From: JAZDKP01 sp043802925
GTDB lineage: Bacteria; Fibrobacterota; OXYB2-FULL-49-7; JAEUSG01
Direction: 5' to 3'
DNA length: 31,064 nucleotides
Assembly (NCBI GenBank): GCA_043802925.1
Contig: JAZDKP010000190.1
Location: forward strand, 1 to 31,064
Shown here: positions 16,966 through 24,992 of the stretch, in pieces
How positions within the stretch are numbered: the first letter of the stretch is position 1
How the letters are laid out: each line of letters opens with the position of its first letter
Made by a program: the position numbers and the translations under genes
The notes under the pieces: model-generated
The model's database searches: none
Told to the model about the DNA's origin: nothing
Seen by the model: only the letters and a program-made list of their open reading frames with translations

Positions 16966-18754
16966 AATCGCGGTCCTCGATTTTGGAGGCCAGTACGCGC
17001 ATCTTATTGCCAACCGCGTGCGCCGGCTCGGCGTCTTTTCGGAGATTGTGTCGCCCGATTCCGATGTTACGCTTCTTTCCGATGTCAGCGGTTTCATATT
17101 TTCCGGGGGGCCGCACAGCGTCTACGATGCTTCGGCGCCGGCTTTCAACCCCGCGATTCTCTCCCTTGGAAAACCCGTCCTTGGCATCTGCTACGGCCAC
17201 CAGCTTATTTGTCATGCCTTGGGCGGAAAGGTGACTCCCGGCAATATCCGGGAGTTCGGGCGCTCGGAATTGACGCTGGAAAAGCCGTCCGCGGTCTTTG
17301 CCGGGTTACCGCCCTGCCAGGTGGTCTGGATGAGTCACGGGGATCACGCGGAGGTGTTGCCCGAAGGGTTTATTGTCACGGCCAGTACCAAGGACTGTTC
17401 CGTGGCAGCCGTGGAACACCCTCAAAAGAAAATATTCGGCTTCCAGTTCCATCCCGAGGTCACTCACACCCCGGACGGTATGGCCATGCTGGGCAACTTT
17501 CTGGACGTTTGCGGGTGCGACAAAAGCTGGAACATGAAACGTTATCTTGAAGAGACGCTGAAGCAGGAGATTGTTGAAAAAACAAATGGCCGCAACGTGT
17601 TTCTGCTTGTTTCGGGCGGCGTTGATTCCGTGGTGGCCTTCACGCTCCTGAACCAGATTCTCGGCCCGGAGCGGGTGCAGGGGCTGCATATCGACAACGG
17701 CCTCATGCGTAAGAACGAAACGGCCGCGGTCGAGGTCTTCATGCAGGAGCACGGTTTCCGTAATCTGAAAACCGTGGATGCGTCCGAAACCTTCCTGTCG
17801 CGCCTGAACCATGTGGCGGACCCGGAGCGGAAGCGGAAAATCATCGGCGACACCTTCATTGACGTGCAGCGCGTGGCGCTCGCCGGCCTTTCACTCGACC
17901 CGGAGAAATACCTGCTCGGTCAGGGCACCATCTACCCCGACACCATCGAGAGCGGCGGCACCAAACACGCGGCCCTCATCAAGACGCACCATAACCGTGT
18001 CCCTATTATTGCGCAAATGATAAAAGAGGGCAAGGTCATCGAGCCCCTGTCCGAGCTCTACAAGGACGAGGTCCGGGCTCTGGGCCGTGAACTCGGCCTT
18101 TCCGAGGAGCTTATCGGCCGCCATCCTTTTCCGGGTCCGGGCATCGGTGTTCGCGTGCTCTGCAGCGAGGGAAGCGCGGAACTCGTGAAGCCCGACGACC
18201 TGAAGAAAGCGCAGGACATCGCAATCCGGGCCGGGTACCGTGCTGTTGCGCTGCCGCTCCGCAGTGTGGGGGTGCAAGGTGACTTTCGCACCTATGCCGC
18301 GCCGCTTGCCATAGACGGCCCCCATGACTGGGACAAGGCCGCGCATTGTTCCACCGAGGTCACCAATCAGGTACGCGCCATCAACCGGGTGGTGCTCTTG
18401 CTTGGCGTCAACGGGGGAGGGGAATTGCGGCTGAACTGCGCCTACCTTACGCGCGACCGGCTCGACCTGTTGCGCGAGGCGGATGACATTGTCACCCGTT
18501 TTTTACGCGAGGCGGGGTTGTATAATGATATCTGGCAGATGCCGGTTGTTCTGTTGCCCGTGGGCAATGAGGCGGGGAAGGAATCCGTGGTATTGCGGCC
18601 GGTCTGTTCGACCGAGGCCATGACCGCGGATTTTTTCAGAATACCGTTTGACGTGCTCAAGAAACCGGTCAACGCCATTCTGGCGCTTCCGGGAATTTCG
18701 GCGGTCTATTATGATTTGACGAACAAGCCGCCGGGTACGATAGAGTGGGAATGA
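16946..18754 (+). CDS. guaA: GMP synthase (glutamine-hydrolysing), long animal-type architecture
   Basis: A 602-residue enzyme converting XMP, ATP and glutamine to GMP. The class I glutaminase domain (about 8-195) has nucleophile Cys82 in GICYGHQ and the His of FQFHPEV. The ATP pyrophosphatase P-loop is SGGVDS at 223-228, and FPGPGIGVRVL ends at about 405. Typical bacterial GuaA is about 510-525 residues. Here about 100 extra residues (406-507) lie between the P-loop domain and the canonical C-terminal dimerisation domain, and include LPLRSVGVQGD at 436-446. The protein ends in the standard KPPGTIEWE. The start at 16946 gives MSKRKHKIAVLDFGGQY; a TTG at 16931 is less likely. It overlaps the pentapeptide gene by 20 bases. 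Confidence 0.96.
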   Translation: MSKRKHKIAVLDFGGQYAHLIANRVRRLGVFSEIVSPDSDVTLLSDVSGFIFSGGPHSVYDASAPAFNPAILSLGKPVLGICYGHQLICHALGGKVTPGNIREFGRSELTLEKPSAVFAGLPPCQVVWMSHGDHAEVLPEGFIVTASTKDCSVAAVEHPQKKIFGFQFHPEVTHTPDGMAMLGNFLDVCGCDKSWNMKRYLEETLKQEIVEKTNGRNVFLLVSGGVDSVVAFTLLNQILGPERVQGLHIDNGLMRKNETAAVEVFMQEHGFRNLKTVDASETFLSRLNHVADPERKRKIIGDTFIDVQRVALAGLSLDPEKYLLGQGTIYPDTIESGGTKHAALIKTHHNRVPIIAQMIKEGKVIEPLSELYKDEVRALGRELGLSEELIGRHPFPGPGIGVRVLCSEGSAELVKPDDLKKAQDIAIRAGYRAVALPLRSVGVQGDFRTYAAPLAIDGPHDWDKAAHCSTEVTNQVRAINRVVLLLGVNGGGELRLNCAYLTRDRLDLLREADDIVTRFLREAGLYNDIWQMPVVLLPVGNEAGKESVVLRPVCSTEAMTADFFRIPFDVLKKPVNAILALPGISAVYYDLTNKPPGTIEWE

Positions 18755-18787
18755 TTGCAGAGAAAACAAGTGAAAAATAACAGTATT

Positions 18788-19378
18788 ATGAACATTCAAA
18801 AAAGCTTTCCTTTTGTACTGGTTTTCTTTATCCTGTTTGGCGGGTGTACTAAAAAAGTTGTAAAAGATGGATTAGAGTCCACTTGGTATGAGAACGGCCA
18901 GAAGCATGGCGAAACGACCTACAAGGATAGTAAGTTGGAAGGGATAAGCACCGACTGGTATGAGAATGGCCAGAAGAAAAGCGAAACCACTTACAAGGAT
19001 GGTAAGAAGGAAGGGATATGTACCAATTGGTTTGAGAATGGCCAGAAGGCAAGCGAATTAACCTTTAAGGATGGAAAGGAGGAAGGGTTAGCCGCCGATT
19101 GGTATAAAAATGGCCAGAAGAGATGCGAAATCAACTGTAAGGACGCTAAGCAGAACGGTTTAGCCACAGCCTGGTTTGAAACCGGCCAGAAGATGACCGA
19201 AGCCACCTTTAAGAATGGTAAACTGGATGGAATAGAAACCACCTGGTATAAAAACGGCCAGAAGAGAAGCGAATGCACATATATTGATGGTAAGAAAGAA
19301 GGGATAGCAACCAGCTGGTATGGGAACGGTAAGAAGTCAGGTGAAGAAACCTATAAGAATGGTGAATTAGTCAAATAA
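18788..19378 (+). CDS. Lipoprotein of YwqK/MORN-like 24-residue repeats (copy 1)
   Basis: A 196-residue protein with a lipobox (Leu-Phe-Gly-Gly-Cys20), then seven repeats of exactly 24 residues with consensus WYxNGQKxSExTYKDGKxEGIxT. Trp codons recur every 72 bases from 18884 to 19316. ATG 18788 is preferred over a TTG at 18755 because it directly precedes the signal peptide; there is no clear Shine-Dalgarno. The repeat matches proteins annotated as YwqK-family antitoxins, but the lipoprotein signal makes a cytoplasmic antitoxin role unlikely. An envelope or periplasmic beta-strand repeat is more probable. It is followed after 55 bases by a paralogue. Base composition is AT-richer than guaA upstream. 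Function unknown. Confidence 0.85.
   Translation: MNIQKSFPFVLVFFILFGGCTKKVVKDGLESTWYENGQKHGETTYKDSKLEGISTDWYENGQKKSETTYKDGKKEGICTNWFENGQKASELTFKDGKEEGLAADWYKNGQKRCEINCKDAKQNGLATAWFETGQKMTEATFKNGKLDGIETTWYKNGQKRSECTYIDGKKEGIATSWYGNGKKSGEETYKNGELVK
18884..19375 (+). repeat. Seven coding tandem repeats, 72-base period
   Basis: The codons for Trp-Tyr/Phe of each unit fall at 18884 + 72n (n = 0 to 6). Units are similar but not identical at DNA level and stay in frame. Confidence 0.85.
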
Positions 19379-19433
19379 CTTATAAATGGCCTAAACAATT
19401 CTGTTAATACAAATAAGCAGAAGGAAAAAGACA

Positions 19434-19952
19434 ATGGCTGCTCTAAAATACTTTCTTGTCGCATTAGGTTTCGTTAGCCTGTTTGTCGGGTGTACGAATA
19501 ATATTGTAAAGGATGGAATAAAGTACACTTGGTATGATAACGGCCAGAAGGCAAGCGAATCTACTTGGAAGGATGGTAAGCTAGTAGAGATAGGCCCCAC
19601 TTGGTATGAGAACGGCCAGAAGAAAAGCGAAACCACCTACAAGGATGATAAGAAGGAATGGATACGCACCCGCTGGTATAAAAACGGACAGAAGGCAGAA
19701 GAAGCCACCTTGAAGGATGGTAAGAAGAATGGATTAGAGACCATGTGGTTTGAGAACGGCCAGAAGTCAGCCGAAACCATGTACCGTGATGGCTTGGAGG
19801 ATGGAATATCCACTATTTGGACTGAGAGAGGCTGGAAGGTAAGCGAAACCAACTTTAAGAATGGAATTAAAGATGGGATAGAAACCTTCTGGTATGACAG
19901 CAGTCATAAGTTACGCGAAGATACCTATAAAAATGGTGAATTAGTCAAATAA
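19434..19952 (+). CDS. Lipoprotein of YwqK/MORN-like 24-residue repeats (copy 2)
   Basis: A 172-residue paralogue of the preceding gene. It has a lipobox (Leu-Phe-Val-Gly-Cys20), then six 24-residue repeats with Trp codons every 72 bases from 19530 to 19890. Both copies share NIVKDG/VVKDG after the signal and end in YKNGELVK. The second repeat is almost identical to one in copy 1 at DNA level, indicating tandem duplication with later repeat loss or gain. Repeats 5 and 6 are degenerate (WTERGWK, WYDSSHK). AAGGA lies a short distance upstream of the ATG. It is the last + strand gene before the strand switch. Function unknown; an antitoxin label would be a transferred name only. Confidence 0.85.
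   Translation: MAALKYFLVALGFVSLFVGCTNNIVKDGIKYTWYDNGQKASESTWKDGKLVEIGPTWYENGQKKSETTYKDDKKEWIRTRWYKNGQKAEEATLKDGKKNGLETMWFENGQKSAETMYRDGLEDGISTIWTERGWKVSETNFKNGIKDGIETFWYDSSHKLREDTYKNGELVK
19530..19945 (+). repeat. Six coding tandem repeats, 72-base period
   Basis: Trp codons fall at 19530 + 72n (n = 0 to 5), the same unit as in the upstream paralogue; the last two units are diverged. Confidence 0.8.
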
Positions 19953-20100
19953 CTTCTATGTTGTTTACGTAACGGCGGAAATTGAATATCTATCAGCACT
20001 TCCCGTGATGCGAAACAAGGGAGGGGGAATAGGCGTTTTTTAGTTCAATTTACCGGTCAGAGCTCTCAAAGGATTACTACGAACCGTACGTGGGAACCGA

Positions 20101-20286
20101 CTATTTTACCTTTGCCCTCGCCGCTTTTCTCCAGGGCCGGATACGGACGATTTTCCCGTTTTCCATGACCGTCAGCGGCATATCAAGCTTTTTATGTTCT
20201 TTAATGACATCCCGTACCGCTTCTCGCATTGCTCGTTCGGCTTTGATGTTGATATCGTCAAGGGGGCTTTTAGAAAATTTATTCAT
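20101..20286 (-). CDS. Small protein paired with zeta-like kinase, candidate antitoxin
   Basis: A 61-residue basic, mostly helical protein (AERAMREAVRDVIKEHKKL) followed by a short segment MENGKIVRIRPW. Its ATG overlaps the stop of the zeta-like gene by 4 bases (ATGA), so the two are co-transcribed and translationally coupled. Small proteins with an 'xxGKxVxxxP'-like second half commonly accompany zeta-toxin-family genes (recollection of family context, not searched). It does not resemble the classical epsilon antitoxin, and it lies downstream rather than upstream of the kinase. Antitoxin function is inference from gene order alone. Confidence 0.6.
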   Translation of the reverse strand: MNKFSKSPLDDINIKAERAMREAVRDVIKEHKKLDMPLTVMENGKIVRIRPWRKAARAKVK

Positions 20287-20870
20287 GTTGGTTTCCTTTT
20301 TCCGCTTAAAAACCTATCGTATATGACATCATCAAGAATTTCGATGGAAAGGCTTTTTTTTGCTATGAGTTCGGGGTTTTTGCCGGAATTATTCAGAATC
20401 ATCCATGTGTCCAGCAGCGGCTCGTAAAGGTCAAAGAAATTCGCTAATCCGGCTTTATACCTTCGGCGAATAACATTGCGGGGAATGTAGTGGCCGCCCT
20501 TAACCATCCTGTCCTGCACACGCCGGCATGCCAGATCCATGGACTTTAGCCATAAGAAAAACAGATGCAGAGCATATCCTTCGGTCTTGAGTGATTTTAA
20601 AAGCGGAACGTAGGCTTTACCGGATAGTGTTGTTTCAAAACCAAAGTCGATGCGTGCTGCGGAGAGCGAACGGATTCGTTGCAGAAGAAGCTTACCGGCC
20701 CCCAACGCGGCTTTTTCCGGAGCAAAGGGGGAGATTCCCCGGGCAATGAGGTCCGCATTGATGAATTCATCACAATGCGCATATTCAGGAAGGAATTTTG
20801 TGGCAAAGGTTGTTTTACCCGCGCCATTGGGCCCGGCGATAATATATAGATGGGGTCTGCTTGATGGCAT
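20283..20870 (-). CDS. Zeta-toxin-family P-loop kinase
   Basis: A 195-residue protein with Walker A GPNGAGKT at 13-20 in the N-terminal strand context LYIIAGPNGAGKTT. It is followed by FINADLIARGISPF, the substrate-side segment typical of zeta/PezT-like kinases, and FGFETTLSG near 76-84. Zeta toxins phosphorylate UDP-N-acetylglucosamine; shorter chromosomal relatives like this one are poorly characterised. The leader just upstream of the ATG is AT-rich and lacks a Shine-Dalgarno. A small partner gene overlaps its stop by 4 bases. The pair sits between the two convergent halves of the window, a typical site for an acquired module. The P-loop kinase family is sure; toxicity is inferred. Confidence 0.85.
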   Translation of the reverse strand: MPSSRPHLYIIAGPNGAGKTTFATKFLPEYAHCDEFINADLIARGISPFAPEKAALGAGKLLLQRIRSLSAARIDFGFETTLSGKAYVPLLKSLKTEGYALHLFFLWLKSMDLACRRVQDRMVKGGHYIPRNVIRRRYKAGLANFFDLYEPLLDTWMILNNSGKNPELIAKKSLSIEILDDVIYDRFLSGKRKPT

Positions 20871-20984
20871 AAAATGATATTTATAATATAATTAAAAAGT
20901 CGGTGTTGCCCGCCCTCTTTTGCTGGCTACGATTTAAAGCGTGCCTGCATTTGCCCGCAGTTGCCTGGTTGCTTGGTTTTGATA

Positions 20985-21003
20985 CCCCGCAGCAGCTGCG
21001 GGG
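20985..21003. terminator. GC hairpin, possible + strand terminator
   Basis: Arms CCCCGCAGC and GCTGCGGGG around a central A form a perfect inverted repeat. It is followed on the + strand by TTCTTCATTT, a weak T-rich tail. There is no + strand gene within 1 kb upstream, so its role is unclear. Confidence 0.4.
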
Positions 21004-21012
21004 TTCTTCATT

Positions 21013-21034
21013 TGTGCGCCCTGCTGGGCGCACA
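21013..21034. repeat. 9-bp-stem hairpin (TGTGCGCCC arms)
   Basis: Perfect arms at 21013-21021 and 21026-21034 with the loop TGCT. It lies between two other GC hairpins. Confidence 0.5.
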
Positions 21035-21064
21035 ATAAAAACGCCCGCGTTGTGACGCGGGCGT
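21035..21064 (-). terminator. Rho-independent terminator of the zinc-ribbon gene
   Basis: Perfect 9-bp stem ACGCCCGCG/CGCGGGCGT (21041-21049 and 21056-21064) with a 6-base loop. On the - strand it is followed by TTTTAT. It lies 25 bases beyond the stop of the - strand gene ending at 21090. Confidence 0.7.
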
Positions 21065-21089
21065 AAGGTTCCAGTCTGGCTGTTTATCG

Positions 21090-21272
21090 TTATTTAACAG
21101 GTACGGGTACGGGCACCACGTCGTTTTTGGACACGGGCCACATGATTTCTTTTGATTTGATATTCAGATTCAACCGTTTGACACATTTGGGGCACCACGC
21201 GCCTTGACCCGCCTGCGCTGACTTTTCCAGATCCGCCTTGGATATGAGCAAACCACAAGTCTGACAGTTCAT
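21090..21272 (-). CDS. Small zinc-ribbon-like protein
   Basis: A 60-residue protein with two CxxC knuckles, Cys3-x2-Cys6 and Cys27-x2-Cys30, expected to bind one zinc ion. It ends in an unusual Val-Pro repeat (VVPVPVPVK). The ATG is preceded by AGAGG at suitable spacing, and a terminator lies just downstream, so it is a short independent gene. The two knuckles are 20 residues apart, as in many small rubredoxin-like or transcription-factor zinc ribbons. No partner domain is present and the function is unknown. Confidence 0.7.
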   Translation of the reverse strand: MNCQTCGLLISKADLEKSAQAGQGAWCPKCVKRLNLNIKSKEIMWPVSKNDVVPVPVPVK

Positions 21273-21451
21273 CGGGTACCTCTTTGTAAAAGATGTAAAC
21301 GCCGTAAATTTTAGGAGATCATAAATATAGTATTCCGCAGACGTGATTTGCCATGTTGTTAATTTTGCAGACTGTTATGCAAGGAGAGGTGTTTTGCATA
21401 ACTCGTTTATCGATAACGCAATACGATGTTGCTGATAAGCAGGGATGGTCT

Positions 21452-21523
<72 letters not shown>

Positions 21524-21559
21524 CCGAATAAGCAGCATGCATCGACAGGCCCTGTTCCA

Positions 21560-23194
21560 TTATTCCCACTTCAGGTCGCCGATGATTTCGTTTGAAATGT
21601 GCGTCAGGTGGTCGCTGATGCGTTCGAGGCGGATGAACACGTCGTGCGTGACAAGTTCGGCCCGGACGTCAATGTCGGTCCGCTTCATGCGCTCGAGGTG
21701 ATTGACCCGGTAGAGGTGCTTGAACGCATCAAGCCGTTCCTTGTTCAGGATGGCGGCTTTGGCCGGTTTGCCGTCGCGCCGCTCAAACGCGGCGCCCAGC
21801 TCACGGCCCATGAGGTCCACCAGTTCCAGCATTTCACGCAATTCATGGGCCGCGGCGGCCGGCACCCCGAGTCCGCGCTCCTTGAGTTTGTGGGTGTGCT
21901 CGATGATTTCGCCGGCATTTTCCGTGACCTTGGCCAGGTGTTTGGCCGCGTGGAAAAGGATGGGGAACTCGGCCGTGGTGCGCACGCCCGGGTCGCGGTG
22001 TGAGATTTCGGTCAGGTATCCCTTATAGCTTTTGTAAATCAATTCGACCGCTTCCCTGCGCTCTTCCGCTTCCCGTGTCTTTTCGGGCGTCGCGGACAGG
22101 AAACTCTCCATCGCCATGACAAACCCGTCGCGCGCAATGGCCGTGATGTTTCCCAGTTCCTTGACGCATTGTTGAAAAGCCGCTTCCGGGGTCTCGAGCA
22201 TGTAAAGGTTGAGGTAACGGGGCCGCCGGAGGCTGTCGAAGGGACGCTCGGTCACGAGGTGGCGGGCCAGGGACAGAAACAGCGCGGTCATGGGCAATCC
22301 CAGCAGCGCGGGCAGCACCGCGATGAGCGTGTGCGCGTTGGCCGCCTGGCGGATGAGCGAGGGGCCGGTGACGGATTGGACCGCCCAGACGTAGAGGGGC
22401 AGAAGCGCGAGCGCGAGCGCGCCCGCGAACACATTGAAGAATACATGAATGAGCGCCGCGCGCCGGGCATCGGCCGAGGTGCCGAGGCTGACCAGAACCG
22501 CGGTGATGCAGGTGCCAATGTGGCAGCCCACCAGAAGGGGAATGACGCTTTCGAGGCCCGGGAGCAGGCCCGCGCCGCAGAGCGCAAGAATGACTCCCGC
22601 GGTGGCGCCGGAGCTGTGCACCAGGGCCGTGACCGCGGCCGCGGCCAGCACCGCAAGCAGGCGGCCGGACCAGCCCGCGCCGATGGCCGTGAAAAAGTGA
22701 AGGAGCGCGGGGTTGTCACGCAAGGGGGCGAAGCCCTCCTTCATGGTGGACATTCCCAGGAAAAGCAGGCCGAGTCCGAGCAGGATGGACCCGGTGTTGT
22801 ACACGCGCTTATGGCGGGGAAAGAGCAGGCAGACTGCGCCCGCGCCCACGGCCAGCAGGGCAAAGGCGTCGAACTTGAAGGAAATGAGCTGGGCCGTGAT
22901 GGTGGACCCCACGTTGGCCCCGAAAATGACCGGGACCGCGCCCGCGAGCGTGAGCAGGTCCGCATTGATGAAACCCACGACCATGACCGTGGTGGCCGTG
23001 GAGCTCTGGATGACGCCGGTCACGGCCGCGCCCAGGAAGAAGCCGGGGAGGCGTTTACGCGTAAAGCGCGAAAGCAGGTGTTGGAGACGTTCCTGCGCGG
23101 CCTTGCGGAGCCCCTTGGACAGCGTCAGGATACCGAAGAGGAAGAGGCCGAGACCGCCGAAAATATTGAGCGCGAGGGTCAGGCCTTGTGGCAT
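21560..23194 (-). CDS. Na+/phosphate cotransporter with PhoU-like C-terminal domain
   Basis: A 544-residue protein of the NptA/PNaS family that imports phosphate with sodium across the inner membrane. The two inverted transporter repeats carry the signature serine pairs: Gln63-Ser-Ser-Thr-Ala-Thr in the first and His193-Ser-Ser-Gly-Ala-Thr in the second, where Gln is usual. FGANVGSTITAQL and VGCHIGTCITAVL are the matching second signatures. About eight or nine hydrophobic segments span residues 1-315. The last 220 residues or so form a helical PhoU-like regulatory domain, with ISDHLTHISNEI near the end. It starts 8 bases after the prs stop without an evident Shine-Dalgarno, so it is the last gene of the operon. 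Phosphate supply next to prs is a plausible link. Confidence 0.92.
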   Translation of the reverse strand: MPQGLTLALNIFGGLGLFLFGILTLSKGLRKAAQERLQHLLSRFTRKRLPGFFLGAAVTGVIQSSTATTVMVVGFINADLLTLAGAVPVIFGANVGSTITAQLISFKFDAFALLAVGAGAVCLLFPRHKRVYNTGSILLGLGLLFLGMSTMKEGFAPLRDNPALLHFFTAIGAGWSGRLLAVLAAAAVTALVHSSGATAGVILALCGAGLLPGLESVIPLLVGCHIGTCITAVLVSLGTSADARRAALIHVFFNVFAGALALALLPLYVWAVQSVTGPSLIRQAANAHTLIAVLPALLGLPMTALFLSLARHLVTERPFDSLRRPRYLNLYMLETPEAAFQQCVKELGNITAIARDGFVMAMESFLSATPEKTREAEERREAVELIYKSYKGYLTEISHRDPGVRTTAEFPILFHAAKHLAKVTENAGEIIEHTHKLKERGLGVPAAAAHELREMLELVDLMGRELGAAFERRDGKPAKAAILNKERLDAFKHLYRVNHLERMKRTDIDVRAELVTHDVFIRLERISDHLTHISNEIIGDLKWE

Positions 23195-23202
23195 ACGGCG
23201 TC

Positions 23203-24168
23203 TTAGCGGCGGTTGTTTCTGAAGATTTCGCCGATGGATTCGTTATGGTGAATACGACGGATGGCCTCGGCGATGGGTTCGGCCACGGACAGCACGGTCA
23301 TGTTTTTGAGCCGCTTGCGCTTGGGGAGGTAGACCGAATCCGTGGTCACGATTTCCTTGATGGGGGCCAGGCGGAGGCGGTCGATGGCCGGGCCGCAGAA
23401 CACGCCGTGCACGCAGGCCACGCGGATGTCGCGCGCGCCCGCTTTCTTGAGCGCATAGACGACCTCGCACATGGTGCCCGCGGTGGAGATTTCGTCGTCA
23501 AAGATGATGGCGTTTTTGCCCTTGACCTCGCCGATGATATGGTAGATGCGCGCGGTTTCGCTGTCGTCCTTGCGGCGCTTGTCAAGAATGGCCATGGGCA
23601 GGTTGACGCGCTCGGCGTACTTGACCGTGCGTTTGGCCGCACCCGCGTCGGGCGCCACGACCACGGTGTTGCGGAGGTCGAGGGTTTCGATGAAATATTT
23701 GACCAGCAGGTTGCCGGCGTCGAGGTGGTCGCAGTTGATGCGGAAAAAACCCTGCACCTGCGGGGAATGGAGGTTGATGGCAAGGACGCGGTTGGCGCCC
23801 GCGGTCGCGAGCAGGTCGGCCATCAGGCGCGCGGTGATGGAAATGCGCGGCTCGTCCTTTTTATCGGAACGGACATAGGGAAAGTAGGGGGTCACCACGG
23901 TGATGCGGCCCGCGGAGGCGTCCTTGAGTGCGTCAATCATGATGAGCATTTCAATGATGTTTTCGTTGACCGGCGAGCAGGAGGGTTGGACCACGAAACA
24001 GTCGGCGCCGCGTACGCTTTCCTTGATGCACACCTTGATGTTTTCGTTGGAAAATTTGATGATGTCCATTTTCCCGAGAGGCACGCCGGCTTTTTTGCAG
24101 ATGTCGCGCGACAGCGGGCGGTTGGCGCTGCCCGAGAAAATTTTGACGGGACCGATTTGTCCGAGCAT
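23203..24168 (-). CDS. prs: Ribose-phosphate pyrophosphokinase (PRPP synthase)
   Basis: A 321-residue class I-like enzyme making PRPP from ribose 5-phosphate and ATP. It has the ATP-site region YFPYVRSDKKDEPRISITA at 95-113, metal-binding His134 in INLHSPQVQGFF, a flexible catalytic loop with KRRKDD at 197-202, and the PRPP loop DDEISTAGT at 224-232. The length matches the family. The Arg in the usual ARQDRK segment is retained as VRSDKK with Lys. A strong GGAGG-containing ribosome site precedes the ATG. It lies 16 bases after pyrF, whose pathway consumes PRPP at the preceding step (PyrE, not in the window). Confidence 0.95.
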   Translation of the reverse strand: MLGQIGPVKIFSGSANRPLSRDICKKAGVPLGKMDIIKFSNENIKVCIKESVRGADCFVVQPSCSPVNENIIEMLIMIDALKDASAGRITVVTPYFPYVRSDKKDEPRISITARLMADLLATAGANRVLAINLHSPQVQGFFRINCDHLDAGNLLVKYFIETLDLRNTVVVAPDAGAAKRTVKYAERVNLPMAILDKRRKDDSETARIYHIIGEVKGKNAIIFDDEISTAGTMCEVVYALKKAGARDIRVACVHGVFCGPAIDRLRLAPIKEIVTTDSVYLPKRKRLKNMTVLSVAEPIAEAIRRIHHNESIGEIFRNNRR

Positions 24169-24184
24169 GGGTTTCCTTTCCTCC

Positions 24185-24976
24185 CTAACGGTTGCGGTTG
24201 ATTTCGTCCTTCAGTTCGTGGGCGCTTTGACGTATGCGTGTGGCCGGGTCGCCTGTTCCCGCCGGGTAGATGATGCTGCGCGAGGCGTTGATAATCGCCA
24301 GCGCGCCGTTTTTGCCGCCTTGCTGTACCGCCTTCTTTAAGTCGCCGCCTTGGGCGCCCACCCCGGGTATCAGGAAAGGGCAGCGGGTCACGGCGCGAAC
24401 CTCCGCGATTTCGTCCTGCGTTGCACCCACGACCAGGCCGATTTCCGGGCTGATTTCCCGTGCCCACGCGTTGCACTTTTCAGCCACTTCAAGATACAAA
24501 AAGCGGTCCCCGCATTTCAATTTCTGAAAATCACACGAGCCCGGGTTGGAGGTCAGGCAGAGGACAAAGACGCCCTTTCCCTTGAAACGGAGAAAGGGCT
24601 CCACGGAATCGCGGCCCATGTAGGGGGCCACGGTGATCGCGTCCGCGCCCAGCCACTCAAACGCGGCCCGGGCATAGGCCGCGCTGGTGTTGCCGATGTC
24701 GCCCCGCTTGGCGTCGAGGATGACGGGGATGTGGGAGGGCACCGCGGCAATGGTTTTTTCGAGCGCAACAAGGCCCGCAATCCCCAGGGCCTCGTAAAAG
24801 GCCATGTTGGGCTTGTAGGCGCACACGAGGTCGGACGTGGCCTCAATGATGATTTTATTGTAACCGAGGGGGTCGCCCTGGAACGGGGCCGGTGTTTTTG
24901 CGGAATCAAAATCGAGCCCCACGCAAAGGAGGCTGTTGTTCTTTTTTACCGCCGTGGTAAGCTTGTCAAGGAACAT
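24185..24976 (-). CDS. pyrF: Orotidine 5'-phosphate decarboxylase (type 2)
   Basis: A 263-residue TIM-barrel enzyme making UMP from OMP. The catalytic signature DAKRGDIGNTS is at 88-98, with Lys90 and Asp93 as the charged network. The N-terminal LCVGLDFD is at 17-24 and the C-terminal phosphate-binding IPGVGAQGGD near 220. Length and the substrate-binding pattern fit the longer PyrF subfamily 2, unlike the 230-240-residue E. coli type. AAAGGT precedes the ATG. It sits 16 bases after the rsh stop and 16 bases before prs, in one transcription unit. Confidence 0.95.
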   Translation of the reverse strand: MFLDKLTTAVKKNNSLLCVGLDFDSAKTPAPFQGDPLGYNKIIIEATSDLVCAYKPNMAFYEALGIAGLVALEKTIAAVPSHIPVILDAKRGDIGNTSAAYARAAFEWLGADAITVAPYMGRDSVEPFLRFKGKGVFVLCLTSNPGSCDFQKLKCGDRFLYLEVAEKCNAWAREISPEIGLVVGATQDEIAEVRAVTRCPFLIPGVGAQGGDLKKAVQQGGKNGALAIINASRSIIYPAGTGDPATRIRQSAHELKDEINRNR

Positions 24977-24992
24977 GCGTGTTTTTACCTTT

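Noticed and set aside
18884..19945. 72-base repeats as a CRISPR array or satellite
   Set aside because: The repeats are coding, in frame, diverged and without unique spacers.
18788..19952. YwqK antitoxins of a toxin-antitoxin system
   Set aside because: Both proteins have lipoprotein signals and no toxin gene adjoins them.
20101..20870. Classical epsilon-zeta toxin-antitoxin operon
   Set aside because: The small partner is downstream and does not resemble epsilon; only the kinase family fits.
22169..24201. + strand frames opposite the Na/Pi transporter and prs
   Set aside because: Antisense to intact, recognisable genes, with no motifs of their own.
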